A DNA stretch of 49,460 nt from Nautiliaceae bacterium. GTDB taxonomy: Bacteria; Campylobacterota; Campylobacteria; Campylobacterales; Nautiliaceae. The stretch is from positions 1 to 49,460 of the forward strand of contig JALVTJ010000011.1 in assembly GCA_027036005.1 (NCBI GenBank), given 5' to 3'. The notes under the pieces are model-generated. The model did no database searches. It saw only the letters and a list, made by a program, of their open reading frames with translations, and was not told the DNA's origin. A program made the position numbers and the translations under genes. This document shows, one piece after another, positions 8,539 to 20,125 of the stretch (position 1 is the first letter of the stretch; each line of letters starts with the position of its first letter).

Positions 8539-8544
8539 ATTATA
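8539..8544 (-). promoter_or_regulatory. -10 box of the metE promoter
   Basis: The minus strand reads TTTTGTTATAATTGCGAC, with the hexamer about 20 bases before the metE ATG. The form TTTTG(C/T)TATAAT recurs before metK, rpoZ and the pseudouridine synthase gene. Confidence 0.6.
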
Positions 8545-8576
8545 ACAAAAGGAATTTAAAAATGGAAAAAATAAAA

Positions 8577-9803
8577 TTAATAAATCGCTCTAAAAGAATT
8601 ATTAACAATTTGATAAAGTTTCGTTTTGTAATTAATTTGGTTATTAAAAATATAAAGTCTAAAATCGTTTAAATAGAATTCGTTAGTGTTAGTTGATTGA
8701 TTATATATTTTGTTTGCCAAAAGGGTTGAAGAATAATTTAGCCAGTTAAATTCTATATCACTATTTAAGAGTTGGTTATAATCTTCTAAAATGTCAGGAA
8801 CATTTAATATTGAATTTGCAATGATTAATTTTTCAACGTCTTGCGGTTGTGTGATTTCTATTAATAAAGGGTCATAATTTATTTGAGCTGAAAATTCCAA
8901 ATTAGGCTGAATGTTTTTATAATTTATATTTGATAATATTTGAGCAGTTTTACTTGCAGCAGTATTAAAAAATATATATGAATTATTTAAATCCGGATAA
9001 TTTATATTGGTATAGTGCATTACGGTTGCATTGAATTCTTTTTTTTCAAGATGGAATAATTTATCAGAAATATATGTATTTGAATTAATTATTACGACAC
9101 GGGAGGGAATTTGTAAAAAAGAAGATAATTTTTTTATTTGATTTTTGTAATCTATTCCTCCGAAATAGATATTCAAAGAATTTGTTTTAACATCATCTTT
9201 ATTAATTATTGGTAGATAAAAATTATTTTTAAAATTATTTAATGCGTATACCATATTAGGATTGATGGCATAAAACATTATATATGGGTAATTTAAAGCA
9301 TTTGTTAAATTGTTTTCGTCAAAAACCTGTATTGTATAGTTTACATTTTTGTATAAAAAATATGCATTAACGGAATTTATTATAGAAGGAAGATATTTTT
9401 TGAAAAATTTTTTATCTATTACAATAGCAAGTTTTATATTCGGTTTTAAAGATTTGAAAGTATCTTTAAATTTTTCCGTTTGAATTATGCTTTTGTTGGA
9501 TTCTTCGGTGGCATTTGTTTCTTTTGAAACATTAATTTCCATTAATTTTATTTTTTGTGAAACATTTGTATCTGTAATATTTTTATCGGGAGTATTTATG
9601 TATGTGATTTTAGAAATATTGGTTTCTTGTTTGTTTTGTGTTATGTTTATATTCGTATTATTTACATCGTTTTTTATTGTTTTATTTACATTTTTCATAA
9701 GGAGATTGTTTTGTGATGAAATATTGCTTTCGAAAGGATTTATGAAATTTATATTGTTTGCAAAAACCAAATTCATAAGCATTAAAATTATAATTTTTTT
9801 CAT
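8577..9803 (-). CDS. exported Asn-rich protein, probable N-glycoprotein
   Basis: A 408-residue protein of unknown function. MKKIIILMLMNLVFA is a signal peptide. Residues 16-110 form a low-complexity Asn-rich linker, and residues 120-408 look like a globular alpha/beta domain, possibly a periplasmic-binding fold such as LpoA, though I cannot prove this. Eleven D/E-x-N-x-S/T sequons occur (for example ESNIS, DKNIT, DTNVS, EINVS, ETNAT), eight of them in the linker. This is the acceptor motif of Campylobacter PglB. The start is the ATG at 9803 behind GGAGAGG; the ATG at 9815 lies upstream of that site. It follows the uracil-DNA glycosylase gene after 22 bases. Confidence 0.75.
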   Translation of the reverse strand: MKKIIILMLMNLVFANNINFINPFESNISSQNNLLMKNVNKTIKNDVNNTNINITQNKQETNISKITYINTPDKNITDTNVSQKIKLMEINVSKETNATEESNKSIIQTEKFKDTFKSLKPNIKLAIVIDKKFFKKYLPSIINSVNAYFLYKNVNYTIQVFDENNLTNALNYPYIMFYAINPNMVYALNNFKNNFYLPIINKDDVKTNSLNIYFGGIDYKNQIKKLSSFLQIPSRVVIINSNTYISDKLFHLEKKEFNATVMHYTNINYPDLNNSYIFFNTAASKTAQILSNINYKNIQPNLEFSAQINYDPLLIEITQPQDVEKLIIANSILNVPDILEDYNQLLNSDIEFNWLNYSSTLLANKIYNQSTNTNEFYLNDFRLYIFNNQINYKTKLYQIVNNSFRAIY

Positions 9804-9825
9804 TTTCCTCTCCATTTTTAATTTT

Positions 9826-10470
9826 TTATAACATACTTTTTATTAATAAAAAATCTTTGTAACTTTCTTTTTTAGCACTCGGATTTCTGAGTAAATAACT
9901 CGGATGAAATGTTGGCACAACCTTTTTTCCTTTGTATTCGAATATCTGCCCCCTGACCTTGCTAATAGGCAAATCGCTCTCCATAAGATACATAAAAGCG
10001 GTTTTGCCAAGACACACCAAAATTTTCGGATTGATTATATCTATCTGTTTTAAGAGATAAGGTTTGCATGTTTGTGCTTCTTCTATTGTGGGAACCCTAT
10101 TGTGAGGAGGTCTGCATTTTACAATGTTTGCAATATAAACATCATCTCTGTTTAAATTTAATACGTTTTGCAAAATTTTATTAAGAAGCTGCCCGGCTCT
10201 TCCGACAAACGGATGTCCGGTTTTATCTTCCGTCTCTCCCGGACCTTCACCTATAAGCATAAGTCTGGCTTTTGGATTTCCTTCTCCGAAAACCACATTC
10301 TTCCTTGTTTTGCTCAGATCGCAAAGAGTGCAGTTTTTGCATATTTTTTCAAGTTCAATAAGCTCATTTGGCATATTGATTTTCATTTCTTTGCTCTCAA
10401 ATCCTTCAAAATATTCTACTCCCGATTCTTTTAATTTATATAAGTGTTTCAGTTTTAATAAATTATCCAT
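9826..10470 (-). CDS. family 4 uracil-DNA glycosylase
   Basis: Removes uracil from DNA, a repair need that grows with temperature. The 214-residue protein has the family 4 signatures GEGPGETEDKTGHPFVGRAG and HPSYLLRNP. Cysteines in CKNCTLC, VKCRPP and TCKPYL are placed to hold the [4Fe-4S] cluster of the thermophile-type enzyme. About 45 residues precede the cluster domain, a typical extension for proteins of this group. It overlaps aroB by eight bases. Confidence 0.92.
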   Translation of the reverse strand: MDNLLKLKHLYKLKESGVEYFEGFESKEMKINMPNELIELEKICKNCTLCDLSKTRKNVVFGEGNPKARLMLIGEGPGETEDKTGHPFVGRAGQLLNKILQNVLNLNRDDVYIANIVKCRPPHNRVPTIEEAQTCKPYLLKQIDIINPKILVCLGKTAFMYLMESDLPISKVRGQIFEYKGKKVVPTFHPSYLLRNPSAKKESYKDFLLIKSML

Positions 10471-11483
10471 TTTTCTGAAACTTTTTTAATGTCTTTAAAA
10501 CGGTGTTTTTATCGATATTTTTAACTATTTCAAAATTTCCTATTCCTTTTGGCAAAATAAATTTGATATTATTATTCATTGTTTTTTTATCCAGAAAGAA
10601 ATGATTATAAAATTCTTCAATATTTTTTATTTCAAAATATGTAGGAAGAGAATGTTTTTCAAGCAAATTTTTAATCTTTTTTGCCTCTTGTTTTTGTAAA
10701 AGTCCAAGTTCAACGGCAAGTTCGTTTGCCATAACCATTCCAATCGCCACCGCTTCTCCGTGAAGATATGTATTGTAATTTGTTATATTTTCAATTACGT
10801 GTGCAAATGTATGTCCGTAATTTAAAACGCTTCTTATGCCTTTTTCTTTTTCATCCTTATTTACAATATCGGCTTTTAATTCAACGCTTCTTTTTATTAT
10901 TTCTTCAATTTTTAATGTTTCGTTTTGAAGATTTTCGAAAAATTTTTTATCAAACATTACTGCCATTTTAATAACTTCCGCCATGCCGGCTGCAAATTCT
11001 CTTTTTTCGAGGGTTGAAAGAAAATGAGTATCGATATAAACGGCTTCGGGTTGATAAAAACTACCTATTAAATTTTTGCCGTATTTATTGTTTATCCCTG
11101 TTTTACCGCCTACCGAGCTATCAACCATTGCAAGCAGGGTTGTGGGTATTTGTATAAATTTGACGCCTCTTAAAAAAATAGAGGCTGTAAATCCGCTCAT
11201 ATCGCCTATGACACCTCCTCCAAAAGCTATTAAAATTGAGTTTCTATCAAACTTAGCATCAAAAAGTCTATCAAGCGCATAATTGATACTATCAAAATTT
11301 TTATATTCTTCTCCATCTGGAAGGGTTATTATATGAATTTCTTTTGCATTCAGATGATTTATTAAATAATTAATATGAAGTCCGGAAATTTTCGGGTTTG
11401 TAATTATGGCAACTTTTGAATTGATGTTTATTTCTGGTAATTTTCCAATTAAAATATCATAATTTTTGTTTGGGGTTGAGATA

Positions 11484-11494
<11 letters not shown>
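10463..11494 (-). CDS. aroB: 3-dehydroquinate synthase
   Basis: Second enzyme of the shikimate pathway; makes 3-dehydroquinate from DAHP, using NAD and a metal. The 343-residue protein has LPDGEEYKN, the NAD-binding GGGVIGDMSGFTASIFLRG and IPTTLLAMVDSSVGGKTGIN motifs, and metal-binding His in NYGHTFAHVIE and LHGEAVAIGM. It overlaps the TrkA-like gene by 11 bases and the glycosylase gene by eight, so all three are probably co-transcribed. Confidence 0.97.
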
Positions 11495-15130
<3,636 letters not shown>

Positions 15131-15138
15131 TTAAACTC

Positions 15139-15726
15139 TTATTCATAAAAACTTACGGAACTTTTTCCGAATTTTCTTGTTTTTGTTTTTTTGTATTTTC
15201 CCAAATTTTCGGGAAAATCATAATTGCTTTGATGTTCTATTAATATTTTTTCGACATTTATTTTCGGAAGTTGTTTTATCAGATTCGAAACTTTTTCATA
15301 AATACCTTCGTAACCTTCCCTAATTGCAAAAGGCGGATCGAAATAAAAAAACGCTTTGTTTTTATTTTGTTTAAGATCCTCAATCACATCCCAAACTCTC
15401 TCAAACGCATCTCCCAGAACTATTTCGCATTTTTGAGAATCTTCTTCTTTAAGAGAATCTATATTTTTTTTCAAGACTTTTGCGGCTTCCGGGTTTTTTT
15501 CTATGAAATACGCTTTTTTCGCGCCTCTGCTTATTGCTTCAAGTCCTATGCTGCCAACTCCGCTAAACATTTCAACCCATGTAGAATCGCTCACTTCCCA
15601 TTGAAGCGAATTAAATACCGATTCTTTTAAAATCTGTTTGGTGCTTCTTGTGGTTTGTTTATCGTTCATATATAACTTTTTGCCTTTATATTTGCCGCCA
15701 ATTATTTTTATATTACCTTTTTCCAT
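15139..15726 (-). CDS. rsmD: 16S rRNA (guanine-966 N2)-methyltransferase
   Basis: Methylates G966 of 16S rRNA with S-adenosylmethionine. The 195-residue protein has GGKYKGKKL near the N-terminus, the SAM-binding region WVEMFSGVGSIGLEAISRGA and the catalytic FYFDPPF motif. The length is normal. It overlaps the upstream 97-residue gene by 14 bases. Confidence 0.94.
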   Translation of the reverse strand: MEKGNIKIIGGKYKGKKLYMNDKQTTRSTKQILKESVFNSLQWEVSDSTWVEMFSGVGSIGLEAISRGAKKAYFIEKNPEAAKVLKKNIDSLKEEDSQKCEIVLGDAFERVWDVIEDLKQNKNKAFFYFDPPFAIREGYEGIYEKVSNLIKQLPKINVEKILIEHQSNYDFPENLGKYKKTKTRKFGKSSVSFYE

Positions 15727-16006
15727 AATAATCCTTTATAAGTTTTTTTAGATTTTTTGTAAATTCTTCTATAAGTTCGTCTAACAAATCGTCAAATGTT
15801 TTTTCATCAGATATTTTTAAAATTTTTTCAAGCTGGATTAAAAGAGATGTTTTTGTAAAAGGCTTTTTGATATCTTTTCCGATAATTATTTCCCCTTTTT
15901 GGGGATTGTCGCTTATAACAGTCCCTTTTTTGTCAATATAAGCTCTTAAAAATATTTCCAAAGTCTCTTGTAAAAGAGGAGAATCGCAATTAATTTTTAT
16001 TTTCAT
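15713..16006 (-). CDS. small protein, possibly receiver-like
   Basis: A 97-residue protein with no certain assignment; relatives next to rsmD in other Campylobacterota seem likely. The segment IIGKDIKKPFTKTSLLIQLEKIL resembles the beta5-alpha5 region of response-regulator receiver domains, including the conserved Lys-Pro (48-49). An acidic pocket and phospho-acceptor Asp are not evident, so any receiver fold would be truncated. It has its own TGATATAAT promoter and overlaps rsmD by 14 bases. Confidence 0.7.
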   Translation of the reverse strand: MKIKINCDSPLLQETLEIFLRAYIDKKGTVISDNPQKGEIIIGKDIKKPFTKTSLLIQLEKILKISDEKTFDDLLDELIEEFTKNLKKLIKDYYGKR

Positions 16007-16023
16007 AAAAACCTTTTTTAAAA

Positions 16024-16029
16024 ATTATA
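16024..16029 (-). promoter_or_regulatory. -10 box of the rsmD operon
   Basis: The minus strand reads ATTTTGATATAATTTTT, 18 bases before the ATG of the 97-residue gene. It sits back to back with the sigma-28 promoter of flaG. Confidence 0.55.
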
Positions 16030-16037
16030 TCAAAATC

Positions 16038-16064
16038 TAAATAATTTTTTAAATATGCCGATAT
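16038..16064 (+). promoter_or_regulatory. sigma-28 promoter of flaG-fliD-fliS
   Basis: TAAA (16038-16041), exactly 15 bases, then GCCGATAT (16057-16064) fits the FliA/sigma-28 consensus TAAA-N15-GCCGATAA in all but the last base. It lies 28 bases before the flaG ATG, as expected for a late flagellar operon. Confidence 0.85.
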
Positions 16065-16092
16065 AATATACAGTTAAAAAAAGGAGTTTGAA

Positions 16093-16482
16093 ATGGATAT
16101 TTTTAGCGGTGTTAAAAATTTGCATTCTCAAAATTTTAATGAAGTGTCAAATTCGAATAAAATAAATATTCGGCACACTCAAAATACTCATAAAAGTTTG
16201 GCTGAACAAAATATTGATCTTCAACAAAAGCAAATGGATAAAAAATCGATAAATGAAATAAAAAAAGAGCTTCAAAGAATTACAGAAGAATTAAATAATG
16301 CTATGAATCCTTTAAATACTGAAATTAAATTTCATTTTAATGATAAAATAGATGAACTTACCGTAAAGGTTATAGATAAAAAAAATAATGAAGTAATAAG
16401 AGAATTTCCACCAAAAGAAGCTTTGAGACTTATGGAAAAAATGAGAGAACTTGTGGGAATGCTCTTTGATAAGAAAGGTTAA
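16093..16482 (+). CDS. flaG: FlaG family flagellar protein
   Basis: A 129-residue protein whose C-terminal 75 residues are a FlaG domain: NTEIKFHFNDKIDELTVKVI followed by REFPPKEALRLMEKMRELVG. FlaG affects filament length and is usually encoded just before fliD, as here. AAAAGGAG precedes the ATG, and the sigma-28 promoter lies immediately upstream. Three bases separate it from fliD. Confidence 0.92.
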   Translation: MDIFSGVKNLHSQNFNEVSNSNKINIRHTQNTHKSLAEQNIDLQQKQMDKKSINEIKKELQRITEELNNAMNPLNTEIKFHFNDKIDELTVKVIDKKNNEVIREFPPKEALRLMEKMRELVGMLFDKKG

Positions 16483-16484
16483 AA

Positions 16485-18185
16485 ATGGGAAGTGATTTTG
16501 GAATTTTAAGCTCACTCGGCATTGCAAGTGGGGTTTTGAACTATAATGTAATAGATAAATTAAAAAAAGCCGATGAACAATTAATGGTTGATCCTTTGAA
16601 AAATAAATTGGATTTAATTCAAAAAAGGGACAAGGCTCTAAGTCAGTTTATAACAATAGCTTCAACAGTAAAAGGTGATATTATAGACCTTGCGGAAGGA
16701 AATACATTTGCAAAAGTTAGCACCGATGTTAACGGTAGCAGTGTCAATGTTCAGGCTAATGATGGAGTTAAACCGCAAACATTTGATATTAATGTAATAA
16801 ATTTGGCAAAAAACGATATTTATGAAAGTAAAGGTTTTGCAAGTCTTGATACTCAAATAACCTCCCAAAACACAACCGTTAAGTTGGGAGTTGGAGGAGA
16901 AAGTGCAAATATAAATTTACAAGCAGGTGCGACATTAAGCGATTTAGCAGATGCAATAAACAATGCCAATACCGGTGTTAGCGCTCAAATTATAAATACG
17001 GGAATAGGAGATAATCCTTATAAACTTATATTAAAAGCAAACGATACGGGAAAAGATAATATAATTGAATTTGATTACGGAAATATAGACGATTTGGGCT
17101 TAAATCAGATTGTTTATAAATCCGCTACTTATTCATCAGATACCGATTCGGTTAATAACAGCGGCAGTGATCAAACATTTAGTGTTAATGTAAACGGGGT
17201 GAATTATTCAATGACTGTAACAAACGGAGAGAGTGTAAGCGATTTTATTAATGCGATAAACAACGGTGAATTAAAAGATACAAACGGAAATTCTCTAAAA
17301 GGGATAAATGCTAATTTTACTAATGATCAAATACAAATTTCTCTTCAACATATTGGTAATATTTCATTTGATGATACAAATTTGACAACGGATATTAATG
17401 ATAATACCAATTTTACAAATCCAGCCAGAATACAAACAGCCGAAGACGCAATGTTTGATTATAATAATGTGGAAATTGAAAGAAGTAAAAACAAAATAAC
17501 CGATTTAATACCGGGAGTTACAATTAATCTTGTTTCAACCGGTGATTCACAAATCAATATCAAAAGCAATATTGATGAAATTACAAAAAGTATTCAGCAA
17601 TTTGTTACCGATTATAATGCAATGATAAGTAATCTTCAAAATCTAACGGCTTTTGATAAAGATAGTGGTAATGTAGGACTTTTTCAAGGAAACAGCGATT
17701 TTACAATGATGTCTTCAACGTTCAGTTCCGATTTGTTTGATACGCTTTTGGATTATACGACGACACAATCCGATTTAAATGGAAATTCTTATCAAACAAA
17801 GGCTATTTTTTCAGCGGCCGATATGGGATTTAGTATGAACAGAACCGGAATGTTAAGTTTTGATGTTACCAAATTTCAAGAGAGTTATTCAAAGCATCCA
17901 GATTTGGTAGAACAGTTTGCAACAAGCGCTTTTACCAAAATTAAAACTGATTTTGACAGGATTGCGACAGGTAATAATTCGGAACTTGAATTATTATCTC
18001 AGGAATTAAAAAACGAGGAAAAAGATTATCAAAACAGAATTGATTCTATGAATCAATATTTACAAACCAAATATGATATTATGGCTGAACAATTTGCATC
18101 TTATGATGAAACAATTAATCAATTAAATACAATGTCAAATTCATTAAATATGGCAATTCAACAAGAAATAAATTCTAAAAAATAA
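16485..18185 (+). CDS. fliD: flagellar filament cap protein FliD (HAP2)
   Basis: Caps the growing flagellum and helps flagellin fold. The 566-residue protein begins with the FliD_N region (LGIASGVLNYNVIDKLKKADEQ), has a variable middle and ends in a coiled coil (NEEKDYQNRIDSMNQYLQTKY) followed by the helical tail. The length is within the epsilonproteobacterial range. It is part of the flaG-fliD-fliS operon under sigma-28. Confidence 0.96.
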   Translation: MGSDFGILSSLGIASGVLNYNVIDKLKKADEQLMVDPLKNKLDLIQKRDKALSQFITIASTVKGDIIDLAEGNTFAKVSTDVNGSSVNVQANDGVKPQTFDINVINLAKNDIYESKGFASLDTQITSQNTTVKLGVGGESANINLQAGATLSDLADAINNANTGVSAQIINTGIGDNPYKLILKANDTGKDNIIEFDYGNIDDLGLNQIVYKSATYSSDTDSVNNSGSDQTFSVNVNGVNYSMTVTNGESVSDFINAINNGELKDTNGNSLKGINANFTNDQIQISLQHIGNISFDDTNLTTDINDNTNFTNPARIQTAEDAMFDYNNVEIERSKNKITDLIPGVTINLVSTGDSQINIKSNIDEITKSIQQFVTDYNAMISNLQNLTAFDKDSGNVGLFQGNSDFTMMSSTFSSDLFDTLLDYTTTQSDLNGNSYQTKAIFSAADMGFSMNRTGMLSFDVTKFQESYSKHPDLVEQFATSAFTKIKTDFDRIATGNNSELELLSQELKNEEKDYQNRIDSMNQYLQTKYDIMAEQFASYDETINQLNTMSNSLNMAIQQEINSKK

Positions 18186-18194
18186 GGATAGTAA

Positions 18195-18572
18195 ATGACT
18201 TATAATTCAAAAATAGTAAATCAATATAATAATCTAAATTTAAATATAAACGATCCGTATAAATTGATACTTATTCTTTATGAAGGAGCTTTAAGATTCG
18301 CTAATTTTGCTAAAAAAGCCATTAATGACGAAAATATTGAAAAAAAAGTAAAATATATAAACAAAACAATAGCTATTTTCGAAGAACTTATCAATTCTCT
18401 TGATTTTGAAAAGGGAGGAGAAATAGCTTATTATTTAAACGGACTTTATGCGTATCAAATGGAACTTCTTACAAAAGCAAATGCACAAAATAATACTGAA
18501 TATATAGACCAAGTAATTCATGTAATAAAAGAATTAATGCAAGCTTGGAAAGAAGAAACGGGAGTTAGTTAA
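18195..18572 (+). CDS. fliS: flagellar export chaperone FliS
   Basis: Binds flagellin in the cytoplasm and prevents early polymerisation. The 125-residue all-helical protein has the family features YNNLNLNINDPYKLILILYEGALRF near the start and GEIAYYLNGLYAYQMELLTKAN later. It follows fliD after nine bases with an AAGGATAG ribosome site. Confidence 0.95.
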   Translation: MTYNSKIVNQYNNLNLNINDPYKLILILYEGALRFANFAKKAINDENIEKKVKYINKTIAIFEELINSLDFEKGGEIAYYLNGLYAYQMELLTKANAQNNTEYIDQVIHVIKELMQAWKEETGVS

Positions 18573-18581
18573 AAGTGAAAA

Positions 18582-18800
18582 ATGGAAAGTTATTTAAATA
18601 ATTTAAAAACGGCCGTTATTAATCAGGATTTGAAAAAAATAGAACAAATTATAAAAAAAGAACCTGTTTTTGAGAGTGAAGATGAAGCAAAAGAAATACA
18701 AGCATATATAAAAGAAGCTATAAAACTTTTCGAAGCAGAAAAAAGTAGACTTTTAAAAGATATGCAGAAGATAAAACAAATTAAAAATTATACTTTATGA
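18582..18800 (+). CDS. small helical protein after fliS (FliT position)
   Basis: A 72-residue, predicted all-helical, charged protein. It occupies the position held by the chaperone gene fliT in many flagellar operons, but sequence similarity is too weak to name it. Its ATG lies inside an AAAAGTGAAAAATGG simple-repeat-like tract and lacks a clear ribosome site, so coupling to fliS is likely. The 3' end overlaps the convergent regulator gene by 13 bases. Confidence 0.65.
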   Translation: MESYLNNLKTAVINQDLKKIEQIIKKEPVFESEDEAKEIQAYIKEAIKLFEAEKSRLLKDMQKIKQIKNYTL

Positions 18801-19423
18801 ATATATTCTTTTAACTTTTCTAAATTCAAAATAATAAATTTGTTATGTTCTTTGTGTAATAGATTTTTCTTTTTAAGCTCAGTAAAAAAAGAAGAGAGTG
18901 TTTGTCTTTGTGTTCCTAGAAAGTTTGCCAACTCTTCTAAATTGCATTTTGTAGTAAATTCAATACCTTTATCTGTTTTAATACCGATATTCTCAGCAGT
19001 TTGAATTAAAAAACTTATAGTTCTTTGTTTGAAATTTTTAAATGCAAGATTTTTAATAATATCTCTTTCCAAAATAAGGTTTTGACTAAACGCATTAAGA
19101 ATATAATTGCAAAAAAAAGGATTGTTAAAAATTTCATGAAAATTATCAGGCGAAATAATATAAAATGCACTATCTTCTATTGCTTCTAATACATTATCAT
19201 CCAGACATAAGCAAATATTATAATTAGTTAAGAAATAAAGAATAAACTCTTTTTCATCTTCATAAAGGGAAATTTTAACTCTTCCTCGTTTAATAATAAT
19301 TAGTGTTTTTTTTTCAAAATAATATATTTCACCTTTTTTTAATGCTTTTTTAGGTAAATTGAATTTTTCAAAATCGATATCTTCCGGAATAATATTTTCT
19401 ATCAAAAACCTACAACAGTGCAT
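18788..19423 (-). CDS. Crp/Fnr family transcription regulator
   Basis: A 211-residue regulator with an N-terminal cupin-like domain (about 25-125), a long dimerisation helix, and a C-terminal winged helix with CNLEELANFLGTQRQTLSSFFTELKKKN near residues 165-190. Compared with E. coli Crp (SRETVGR) the recognition helix reads QRQTLSS: the first Arg is kept but Glu and the last Arg are changed. N-terminal cysteines (CC at 3-4) are present, but no Fnr-type four-Cys cluster site is obvious. It is divergent from the rhodanese gene, whose promoter holds a matching palindrome. Confidence 0.88.
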   Translation of the reverse strand: MHCCRFLIENIIPEDIDFEKFNLPKKALKKGEIYYFEKKTLIIIKRGRVKISLYEDEKEFILYFLTNYNICLCLDDNVLEAIEDSAFYIISPDNFHEIFNNPFFCNYILNAFSQNLILERDIIKNLAFKNFKQRTISFLIQTAENIGIKTDKGIEFTTKCNLEELANFLGTQRQTLSSFFTELKKKNLLHKEHNKFIILNLEKLKEYIHKV

Positions 19424-19457
19424 TTTTATTCCTTTTTTTGTTATTTTATCATAAATA

Positions 19458-19475
19458 ATGTCAAATTTTTGACAT
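19458..19475 (+). promoter_or_regulatory. Crp/Fnr-type operator of the rhodanese gene
   Basis: ATGTCAAA-TT-TTTGACAT is a perfect palindrome. It has the TGTCA-N6-TGACA layout of Crp-family sites (Crp itself uses TGTGA-N6-TCACA). Its centre, 19466.5, lies 41.5 bases before the start site predicted from the TATAAT at 19496-19501. That is the class II activator position. It lies between the regulator gene and its probable target. Confidence 0.65.
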
Positions 19476-19489
19476 AAAATATAATTATA

Positions 19490-19505
19490 ATGAATTATAA
19501 TTCAT
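19490..19505 (+). promoter_or_regulatory. -10 region of the rhodanese gene, within a palindrome
   Basis: ATGAATTATAATTCAT is a perfect 16-base palindrome containing TATAAT at 19496-19501. A start site near 19508 would leave a 24-base leader with AGGAGG. Confidence 0.5.
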
Positions 19506-19531
19506 ATATGAATAAAAAAAAGGAGGTTCAA

Positions 19532-20101
19532 ATGAAAAAAGGTTTATTATTGAGTGTGATGGGAAGTTTGGTATTGTGTTTTTCATTAGCTAGTGCAGCT
19601 GCACCTAAATATGTATTGAAAGATACCATAAAAGGTATGGGACCGTTGGTTGAAGATTTAAATAGAGAATGTCATTATTATGAAAAATACATTACTTATA
19701 TTACGCCATATCAATTAAAAAAATGGATGGATGAAAATAAAGATTTTACGATTGTTGATGTTAGAAGTGTGGATGAAATGAAAGCGGGTGAAATTGATTG
19801 GCCGGATTATGATGAATATCCAAGAGGTATGGTTGATGTTTATGCTGCAATGGGAGCTTTCAAGCCTAATAGAAAATATGTTTTTGTATGCGCAACAGGA
19901 CATAGAGCCGTGCTTGCAGGAGCCGAGCTTGTCAGATGGTTCGGATTTAAGAAAAAAAATATTTATGTTTTAAGGGGTGGAATTAACGGATGGCTAAATA
20001 GTGGATATTATGTTGTTAATAAAATTACGGATTTCGGAGGATTCAAAGGATTGAAAAAAGTTGGACCGGTAAAACATCCTATTATTTTGGATCAATTTTA
20101 A
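19532..20101 (+). CDS. exported rhodanese-domain protein
   Basis: A 189-residue protein with a clear signal peptide (MKKGLLLSVMGSLVLCFSLA, likely cut after ASA at 22). The rhodanese domain occupies residues 52-165. The active loop CATGHR (Cys120 to Arg125) is complete, so persulfide or sulfur transfer in the periplasm is likely. The start is the ATG at 19532 because AGGAGG sits five bases upstream; earlier ATGs lie in the promoter palindrome. It is probably controlled by the divergent Crp/Fnr regulator, perhaps in response to sulfur compounds. Confidence 0.9.
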   Translation: MKKGLLLSVMGSLVLCFSLASAAAPKYVLKDTIKGMGPLVEDLNRECHYYEKYITYITPYQLKKWMDENKDFTIVDVRSVDEMKAGEIDWPDYDEYPRGMVDVYAAMGAFKPNRKYVFVCATGHRAVLAGAELVRWFGFKKKNIYVLRGGINGWLNSGYYVVNKITDFGGFKGLKKVGPVKHPIILDQF

Positions 20102-20104
20102 TAA

Positions 20105-20125
20105 AAACAGGATTTTGTCCTGTTT
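20105..20125 (-). terminator. terminator after ispE
   Basis: AAACAGGA and TCCTGTTT form an eight-base-pair stem with a five-base loop. Read on the minus strand the stem is followed by TTTTTAT, giving a Rho-independent terminator for the pcrA-truB-csrA-ispE operon. On the plus strand (rhodanese) the tail is weaker. Confidence 0.7.

Noticed and set aside
20105-20125. Bidirectional terminator serving the rhodanese gene equally
   Set aside because: The plus-strand side has only three T residues after the stem. The U-rich tail is on the ispE side.
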